From Streptomyces hawaiiensis (GTDB lineage: Bacteria > Actinomycetota > Actinomycetes > Streptomycetales > Streptomycetaceae): a stretch of 64,000 nucleotides of DNA. The DNA lies in assembly GCF_004803895.1 (NCBI RefSeq), contig NZ_CP021978.1, forward strand, positions 5,456,001 through 5,520,000, read 5' to 3'. Under the pieces are notes generated by a model that was given only the letters and a program-made list of their open reading frames with translations, made no database searches and was not told the origin of the DNA. Below, in pieces: positions 58,462 through 64,000 of the stretch; position 1 is the stretch's first letter; every line of letters starts with the position of its first letter. Position numbers and translations under genes: made by a program.

Positions 58462-59502
58462 ATGACCACTGCTGCTGCGTACGCCGCTCCCGCCCCCAAG
58501 GCTCCGCTGGAGCGCACCACCATCGAGCGTCGCGAGGTCCGCGAGTTCGACGTCCTGATCGACATCAAGTTCTCCGGCATCTGCCACTCCGACATCCACC
58601 AGGCACAGGAGGGCTGGGGCGAGGCGATCTTCCCGATGGTCCCCGGCCACGAGATAGCCGGTGTCGTCTCCGCGGTCGGCTCGGGCGTCACCAAGTTCGC
58701 CGTGGGCGACCGCGTGGGCGTCGGGTGCATGGTCGACTCCTGCCGCGAGTGCGAGAACTGCAAGGCCGGCCGTGAGCAGTACTGCGTCCAGGGCAACGTC
58801 CCGACGTACAACGGCATCGGCAAGGACGGCGAGCCCACCTACGGCGGCTACGCGCAGAACGTCGTCGTCGACGAGAACTTCGTCGTCCGCATCCCCGACG
58901 GCCTCTCCCTCGACGTCGCGGCCCCGCTGCTGTGCGCCGGCATCACCCTCTACTCGCCGCTCAAGCGCTTCGGCGCCGGCCCCGGCAAGAAGGTCGCGAT
59001 CGTCGGCCTGGGCGGCCTCGGCCACATGGGCGTGAAGATCGCCCACGCGCTCGGCGCCGAGGTGACCGTGCTGTCGCAGTCCCTGCGCAAGCAGGAGGAC
59101 GGCCTGCGACTGGGCGCGGACCACTACTACGCCACCAGCGACCCGAAGACCTTCGAGGAGCTGGCGGGCACGTTCGACCTGATCGTGTCCACCGTGTCGG
59201 CCCCGCTGGACTTCAACGCCTATCTGTCGCTGCTGAAGACCGAGGGCACGCTGGCCAACGTCGGCGCCCCCGAGGAGCCCGTCTCCCTCAACCTCTTCTC
59301 GGTGATCGGCGGCGGCAAGACCCTCGCCGGCTCCATGATCGGTGGCATCGCGGAGACCCAGGAGATGCTGGACTTCTGCGCCGAGCACGGCCTCGGCGCC
59401 GAGATCGAGCTGATCCGCGGTGACCAGATCAACGAGGCGTACGAGCGGGTCCAGGCCAGCGACGTGCGCTACCGGTTCGTGATCGACACGGCCACCATCT
59501 GA
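58462..59502 (+). CDS. Zinc-dependent NAD(P) alcohol dehydrogenase
   Basis: A 346-residue medium-chain dehydrogenase of the cinnamyl-alcohol/YahK-like group. The catalytic zinc site has Cys in GICHSDIH and His in GHEIAG; the structural zinc has four Cys in SCRECENCKAGREQYC. The Rossmann motif is GLGGLGHMGVK. These enzymes reduce aldehydes or oxidise alcohols with NADP(H). ATG 58462 follows AGGAGAA. It is divergent from the MmyB-like regulator that probably controls it. Confidence 0.93.
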   Translation: MTTAAAYAAPAPKAPLERTTIERREVREFDVLIDIKFSGICHSDIHQAQEGWGEAIFPMVPGHEIAGVVSAVGSGVTKFAVGDRVGVGCMVDSCRECENCKAGREQYCVQGNVPTYNGIGKDGEPTYGGYAQNVVVDENFVVRIPDGLSLDVAAPLLCAGITLYSPLKRFGAGPGKKVAIVGLGGLGHMGVKIAHALGAEVTVLSQSLRKQEDGLRLGADHYYATSDPKTFEELAGTFDLIVSTVSAPLDFNAYLSLLKTEGTLANVGAPEEPVSLNLFSVIGGGKTLAGSMIGGIAETQEMLDFCAEHGLGAEIELIRGDQINEAYERVQASDVRYRFVIDTATI

Positions 59503-59518
59503 GACCGGACGGTTTCGC

Positions 59519-59556
59519 GGCCCTGAGGCCCCGGCGCGCGCCGGGGCCTCAGGGCC
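59519..59556. terminator. Strong terminator after the dehydrogenase
   Basis: A perfect 17-bp stem (59519-59535 with 59540-59556) around GCGC. Confidence 0.93.
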
Positions 59557-59642
59557 TTCGTGATGCGCGAGAGTGCGCACGCGGGGTACACATGGGGGAG
59601 TGGACCAGGGGGGTCCACCAGGTATGTCAGGGGAGGCCCACC

Positions 59643-60026
59643 ATGACCGTGCAGCTGAACCACACCATCGTCGCGGCCCACGACAAGCGCGCCTCGGCCC
59701 GCTTCCTCGCCGACATCCTGGGGCTCGACGTGAGTCCGCCCTACGGTCCGTTCCTCCCGGTCGAGATCCCCAACGGCGTGACGCTCGACTTCATGGACAG
59801 CCCCGGCGCCATCACGCCGCAGCACTACGCCTTCCTCGTCTCGGAGGACGAGTTCGACGAGATCTTCGGCCGCATCCAGCGGGCCGGCCTGACGTACTGG
59901 GCGGACCCGTTCCACAGCCGCCCCGGCGAGATCAACCACAACGACGGCGGCCGCGGGGCCTACTTCGACGACCCCGACGGCCACCGCCTGGAGATCATCA
60001 CGAGGCCCTACGGCAGCGGCGGCTGA
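59643..60026 (+). CDS. VOC-family (glyoxalase-like) protein
   Basis: A 127-residue protein of the vicinal-oxygen-chelate fold: LNHTIVAAHDKRASARFLAD with the first metal-type His, QHYAFLVSEDEFDEIF, and DDPDGHRLEIITRPYG with the last Glu ligand. Family members are metal-dependent lyases, dioxygenases or binding/resistance proteins; the exact function is open. ATG 59643 follows GGGGAGG. Confidence 0.87.
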   Translation: MTVQLNHTIVAAHDKRASARFLADILGLDVSPPYGPFLPVEIPNGVTLDFMDSPGAITPQHYAFLVSEDEFDEIFGRIQRAGLTYWADPFHSRPGEINHNDGGRGAYFDDPDGHRLEIITRPYGSGG

Positions 60027-60117
60027 ACCGTCCGCACCCCTTCTCGTCACATCGTCGCGCCGCCGCGCGTCATACCGGCGAAGGCGACATCACCCGACGA
60101 AGAGCTGGGGAGCAGTC

Positions 60118-60939
60118 ATGACCTCACCGATCCTGGTCACCGGCGGCACGGGCACCCTGGGCGGCCACGTCGTCCCGCTGCTGCGCGCGTCCGGCCACGA
60201 CGTGCGGATCCTCACCCGGCACGCCCGCCCCGCCGCGAACGGTGTCGAGTACGTCACCGGCGACCTGCTGAAGGGCGAGGGTGTCGAGGCCGCCGTGGAC
60301 GGCGCGGAGACCGTGCTGCACCTGGCGGGCGGCCCCAAGGCCGACGACGAGGCGACCCGCGCCCTGGTGCGCGCCGCGTCCCGGGCCGGCGTACGCCACC
60401 TGCTCTACATCTCGGTCATCGGCGCCGACCGGGTGCCGCTGGCCTGGATGCGGACGAAGCTGGAGTCGGAGCGGGCCGTCGCCGACTCGGGCATCCCGTG
60501 GACGACCCTGCGCGCGGCCCAGTTCCATGACCTCGCGCTGGCCATGGTCGAGAAGATGGCGAAGCTGCCGGTGTTCCCGGTCCCCGGCGGCCTCCGGCTC
60601 CAACCGGTCGACTCGCGCGAGGTCGCCGCCCGCCTCGCGGAACTGACCCTCGGCGCCCCGTCCGGCCCGGTCCCGGACCTGACCGGGCCGAACCTCTACG
60701 ACCTCGCCGCCCTGGCCCGCCCCTACCTCCGCCTGCGCGGCAGGCGTCGCCCCATGCTCCCGGTGCGCATCCCCGGGAAGGCGGGGCGGGCGTACCGGGC
60801 GGGGGCGAACCTGACACCGGCCGGGGCGGAGGCGGGGAAGCGGACGTGGGAGGAGTTCCTGGGGGAGAAGCTGGGCCAGGTCTCCGCAGAGTCCCGCCGG
60901 CCTCCGGGCGGACGGCACGACCTTACGGACATCTCCTAG
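60118..60939 (+). CDS. NAD(P)-binding atypical SDR (NmrA-like)
   Basis: A 273-residue Rossmann-fold protein. The cofactor motif is VTGGTGTLGGHVV at residues 8-20, with Arg in LTRHARP suggesting NADPH. The usual catalytic Tyr-x-x-x-Lys of classical SDRs is missing; the corresponding segment is WMRTKLESERAV. This is the atypical SDR/NmrA pattern of quinone-type reductases or redox sensors. It starts with a good GGGGAG ribosome site and overlaps the next convergent gene by four bases. Confidence 0.87.
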   Translation: MTSPILVTGGTGTLGGHVVPLLRASGHDVRILTRHARPAANGVEYVTGDLLKGEGVEAAVDGAETVLHLAGGPKADDEATRALVRAASRAGVRHLLYISVIGADRVPLAWMRTKLESERAVADSGIPWTTLRAAQFHDLALAMVEKMAKLPVFPVPGGLRLQPVDSREVAARLAELTLGAPSGPVPDLTGPNLYDLAALARPYLRLRGRRRPMLPVRIPGKAGRAYRAGANLTPAGAEAGKRTWEEFLGEKLGQVSAESRRPPGGRHDLTDIS

Positions 60940-61901
60940 GAGCCCTGCCCCGCCCCACCGGGCCGGTCCTGCTCCTCGAAGGTCCACACCGCGCGGGACC
61001 CCGGGCCGACCACGAGGGCCGAGTGGCCGATCCGCTCCACGTGCCGGTAGGACACCGGCTGGTTCAGCGACATCTCGACCTGCCTGAGGCCCACCCGGTC
61101 CAGAGGCACGGAGTCGAACCGGATCGTGGTGCCGCCGCCCTTCGCGACGACGCCCCCGCCCGGCAGGGACCGGACGGCGAACCCGCCGGCCTTCAGCAAC
61201 GGCACCGTGTTGGCGAGATCGCGTGCGGTCACCGCGAGCCGGATGCCGGTCACGTCCCGCATCGGATGGCCGCGGTAGGCGTCGGGCAGGTAGCGCTCCC
61301 GGCCCACGTCGCCGGGGTGGGAGGCGGGCTCGGTGTTGCCGCGCGGGTCGGCGAAGTACTCCGGCCGGTACTCCATCCCCCAGGCGCCGAAGAGGTCGTA
61401 CTGGTCGGTGGTGAAGACGGCGTCGAACCAGGGCACGGGGACGCCGTCGCCGAAGTCGCGTGTCTGCTGGAACTCGACCGGGTCGGTGATCCCCGACGCG
61501 CGCAGCCGCTCGATCACCGTGGGCAGGTCCCCGGCGCGCTCGGTCGACACGCCCAGGCCGGCGGAGCCGAGGGTGCCGTCCTTGCCGGGCACGTCCCCCA
61601 CCCCGAACAGCTCGAAGTACGTCTCGCGGCCCATCAGATAGCGGCCGGTCCAGGTCTGCCCGCCGGAGCCGGTCGTGGTACGGACCTGGAAGTCGGCGAA
61701 GTCCCTCAGATAGGAGGAGTGCTCGATGGCGTCCGCGGTCGCCCGGTCGAGCACTCCGTAGGCGTGGTTGTAGAACAGCAGTTGCCGCCCGGTCGCCGTC
61801 CCGTTCTCGTCGGCCCTTGCCGTGCCCGCCCCGCCCTGGACCGCCCCCGCGAGGGCCAGAGCGATGACCGTGATCAGCTGTAACGCTCGTCTGAGAACCA
61901 T
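60936..61901 (-). CDS. Secreted protein, DUF5829-like
   Basis: A 321-residue exported protein with a Sec signal peptide (about 1-30). The mature part resembles a double VOC-like fold and matches Streptomyces proteins I know only as DUF5829 (LLFYNHAYGVLDRATADAIE start, GRYLMGRETYFELFGVGD, VIERLRASGI). No catalytic motif is proven. The name is from memory of the family and should be checked. Convergent with the SDR gene. Confidence 0.7.
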   Translation of the reverse strand: MVLRRALQLITVIALALAGAVQGGAGTARADENGTATGRQLLFYNHAYGVLDRATADAIEHSSYLRDFADFQVRTTTGSGGQTWTGRYLMGRETYFELFGVGDVPGKDGTLGSAGLGVSTERAGDLPTVIERLRASGITDPVEFQQTRDFGDGVPVPWFDAVFTTDQYDLFGAWGMEYRPEYFADPRGNTEPASHPGDVGRERYLPDAYRGHPMRDVTGIRLAVTARDLANTVPLLKAGGFAVRSLPGGGVVAKGGGTTIRFDSVPLDRVGLRQVEMSLNQPVSYRHVERIGHSALVVGPGSRAVWTFEEQDRPGGAGQGS

Positions 61902-61959
61902 GCGAGGGAGCGTAGAGCGGGAGGAATCGCTTCCGCTGCGGATTGTGCCCTTTGCGGGG

Positions 61960-62661
61960 TCAGGCCTTGGTCAGTGGGGATGTCGGCGGCGACGCCGGTG
62001 GTGATGCGAGCGGGGGCTCCTGCCCGCCCATGTCGAGCCGGAACGGCGGGTACTGGTCGGTCATGAGCGCGGCGTAGGCCGTCACCCGTGCCGTCCAGCG
62101 GGCGAGGCCGATCAGGAAGTCGAAGAGGTGCCGCGGGTAGCGGGCGGTGAAGAGCAGGATGACCACGGCGACCAGGGAGAGATAGGGCATCAGCCCGCCG
62201 CCCCGCCAGCCGTCCCCGCCGTCCCAGCCCCAGCCGCCACCGGCGATGATCGCGACGGCGATGTACTGGGGGATCGCCAGCAGCCACCACTTCACCAGCA
62301 CCAGTCCGCGTGACAGCCGCTCGGGGTAAGTGACGTCGAAGCGGGCCGGGTAGTCGGGCACGTCGGCGAGGGTGAACGGCGGGTACCGGTCGGTGCCGAG
62401 CGCGGTGTGCGCGTAGTAGCTGACCCGCCAGTTCCAGCGCAGCACGCCGACGTTGAAGTCGAAGAGGGGCCGCGGGTAGCGGGCGGTGAACAGGATGGCG
62501 AAGAAGGCGATCACGGTCACGACGGCGAACGCGATCCACAGGAACACCAGCACGATGTAGTGCGGGATGGCGAGCAGCCACTTCACCAGCCACATCCACC
62601 GGGACAGGCGAGGATCGACGGACGCCTCCAGACGCACGGGTGACGCGGCGACAGGAATCAT
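61960..62661 (-). CDS. DUF4389 membrane protein, duplicated domain
   Basis: A 233-residue membrane protein built from two copies of the DUF4389 unit, each with a WLLAIPHYI/WWLLAIPQYI segment, a second hydrophobic segment and the ILFTARYPRPLFDF / LLFTARYPRHLFDF motif, then a Trp-Arg-rich stretch and a TDRYPPF/TDQYPPF end. The internal duplication is clear. Function unknown. The C-terminus is a Pro/Ser-rich tail. Confidence 0.85.
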   Translation of the reverse strand: MIPVAASPVRLEASVDPRLSRWMWLVKWLLAIPHYIVLVFLWIAFAVVTVIAFFAILFTARYPRPLFDFNVGVLRWNWRVSYYAHTALGTDRYPPFTLADVPDYPARFDVTYPERLSRGLVLVKWWLLAIPQYIAVAIIAGGGWGWDGGDGWRGGGLMPYLSLVAVVILLFTARYPRHLFDFLIGLARWTARVTAYAALMTDQYPPFRLDMGGQEPPLASPPASPPTSPLTKA

Positions 62662-62677
62662 GGGGCGGCCCTCCCTT

Positions 62678-62697
62678 CGCCTGCAGACTCGCAGGCG
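62678..62697. terminator. Hairpin between AI-2E-type gene and DUF4389 gene
   Basis: CGCCTGC (62678-62684) pairs with GCAGGCG (62691-62697); flanking bases pair partly. It lies in a gap with several CTACGG repeats (62750-62790). Confidence 0.5.
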
Positions 62698-62787
62698 AGG
62701 AGAGGCCCCGCGACCTGAGCGGGGCCGTTCGCGCGTCGGGTCGCCCCTACGGGGCCACTACGGCCGCGCTACGGCCACTACGGGCCG

Positions 62788-63948
62788 CTATGACGGGACG
62801 GTGGCTCCGGAGCCCGGTTCGTCGGTCCCCGGTTCGCCGGCTCCCTGTCCGCCGGCTCCTTGTCCGCCGGTCCCCGATTCGCCCGCCGGGTCGACGAGCT
62901 GCTCGCGCACGTAGTTCCAGACCACGGCGATCAGCGCGGCGATCGGCACGGCGAGCAGGCTGCCCACGATGCCGGCCAGGCTGCCGCCCAGGGTCACCGC
63001 GAGCAGCACGACGGCCGCGTGCAGGCCGAGACCCCGGCTCTGGATCATGGGCTGGAAGACGTTGCCCTCCAGCTGCTGCACCACCACGATGATGACCAGC
63101 ACGATCAGCGCGTCCGTCAGGCCGTTGGAGACGAGCGCGATGAGCACCGCGACGAAGCCGGCGAACAGGGCTCCGATGATCGGCACGAACGCCGAGACGA
63201 AGGTCAGCACCGCCAGCGGGAGCACCAGCGGGACGCCCAGCACCCACAGGCCCAGGCCGATCAGGACGGCGTCGAGCAGGCCGACGGCCGCCTGGGACCG
63301 CACGAAGGCGCCCAGGGTGGCCCAGCCGCGTGCGAACACGGTCGGCACGTCCGTGGCGAGCCGGCCGGGCAGCTGACGGGACAGCCACGGCAGGAACCGC
63401 GGGCCGTCCTTGAGGAAGAAGAACATCAGGAAGAGCGCGAGAACGGCGGTGACGACGCCGTTCACCACGGTGCTCACCCCGGTGACGACAGCGCCCACCA
63501 TGCTGCCGACGCCCTCCTGGGCGCGGGAGACCGCGCTGTCGAACGCCTGGTTGATCTGCGCGTCCCCGATGTTCAACGGCGGCCCGGCGGCCCACTCGCG
63601 CAGCCGCTGGATCCCCTCCACGACACCGTCGGTCAGCTCTCCCGACTGGGACGCCACCGGCACGGCGATCAACGCCACCACGCCGACGGCCACCAGCAGG
63701 AACAGCACGGTCACGACCGACGCGGCCAGCGCGGGCGGCCACCCGCGCCGGCGCAGGAACCGGGCCATGGGCCAGGTCAGCGTGGTCAGCAGCAGCCCGA
63801 CCACGAGCGGCCACACCACGGACCACATCCGGCCCAGCAGCCACAGGGCCACGGCCGACATGGCGAACACCAGCAGCAACTCGGCGGAAACCCGCGCGGA
63901 TATCCGCAACGCGGCACGGGATCTGTCAGAACTCAGGGGCGCAGTCAC
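62788..63948 (-). CDS. AI-2E family transporter
   Basis: A 386-residue membrane protein of the AI-2E/PerM family: about seven to eight helices, with the conserved FFLKDGPRFLPWL segment and the LTFVSAFVPIIGALFAG and QQLEGNVFQPMIQSR blocks. Members export signals or exchange ions (Na/Li-H antiport in some); the substrate is uncertain. The C-terminal 35 residues are a Gly/Glu-rich disordered tail with short repeats of Gly-Ala-Gly-Gly type. It ends the window on the minus strand. Confidence 0.9.
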   Translation of the reverse strand: MTAPLSSDRSRAALRISARVSAELLLVFAMSAVALWLLGRMWSVVWPLVVGLLLTTLTWPMARFLRRRGWPPALAASVVTVLFLLVAVGVVALIAVPVASQSGELTDGVVEGIQRLREWAAGPPLNIGDAQINQAFDSAVSRAQEGVGSMVGAVVTGVSTVVNGVVTAVLALFLMFFFLKDGPRFLPWLSRQLPGRLATDVPTVFARGWATLGAFVRSQAAVGLLDAVLIGLGLWVLGVPLVLPLAVLTFVSAFVPIIGALFAGFVAVLIALVSNGLTDALIVLVIIVVVQQLEGNVFQPMIQSRGLGLHAAVVLLAVTLGGSLAGIVGSLLAVPIAALIAVVWNYVREQLVDPAGESGTGGQGAGGQGAGEPGTDEPGSGATVPS

Positions 63949-64000
63949 GCAGGCACCCTATTGGCTGCCCGGACACGAGCAGCAGCCCCGTCCCTCAGAT

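Overview
The window is from a high-GC actinomycete, almost certainly a Streptomyces. Third codon positions are nearly always G/C. The afsQ1-afsQ2-lipoprotein operon faces a divergent sigQ, and accA2/pccB/pccE, mmpB, a class III adenylate cyclase and hutH lie in the order expected of a Streptomyces chromosome core. I saw no tRNA, rRNA, CRISPR array or secondary-metabolite cluster. The only complete mobile element is one IS481-type insertion sequence.

Layout. 1-9.1 kb: two BMP-type nucleoside-binding lipoproteins, a nucleoside ABC transporter (ATPase and two permeases), cytidine deaminase and a frameshifted thymidine phosphorylase. 9.1-16 kb: AEC transporter, STAS protein, ECF sigma factor, a second sliding clamp (DnaN paralogue), MFS transporter with divergent LysR regulator, and a hydrolase. 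16-25 kb: adenosine deaminase, small secreted proteins, PspC and VanZ proteins, the afsQ locus with sigQ, the IS element and a uridine-kinase-like gene. 25-33 kb: a short and a full-length aldehyde dehydrogenase, deoC, small proteins, a PGM2-like phosphosugar mutase and purine nucleoside phosphorylase. 33-43 kb: LpdA-type flavoprotein, DeoR-type regulator, a repeat-rich gap, accA2, maf, mmpB, pccE, pccB and a frameshifted birA. 43-49 kb: adenylate cyclase, enoyl-CoA hydratase, GGDEF protein, hutH. 49-64 kb: L,D-transpeptidase lipoprotein, FtsX/MacB-type ABC pair, an 1108-residue subtilase, a MmyB-type regulator divergent from an alcohol dehydrogenase, and membrane/secreted proteins.

How it works together. 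The first 33 kb hold a nearly complete nucleoside scavenging route: import (BMP lipoproteins and ABC transporter), deamination (cdd, add), phosphorolysis (deoA, PNP), pentose-1-phosphate isomerisation (PGM2-like mutase), cleavage by DeoC, and probable acetaldehyde oxidation by the adjoining aldehyde dehydrogenase. The 12-bp palindrome CTACGCGCGTAG, or a close variant, lies just upstream of six of these transcription units (bmp1, bmp2, the ABC operon, add, deoC, PNP) and I did not see it at unrelated promoters. This looks like one regulon with a common operator.

A second regulatory theme is DNA damage. The DnaN paralogue and the neighbouring ECF sigma gene each carry a perfect TTGTCAGTG-N8-TANNNT promoter, the RecA-independent damage-inducible type known from mycobacteria. 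Other points of note are two single-base frameshifts in 5-base C or G runs (deoA, birA), an IS inserted exactly at a stop codon, a 140-bp inverted repeat pair with its own terminal inverted repeats, and a degenerate 25-bp tandem array.
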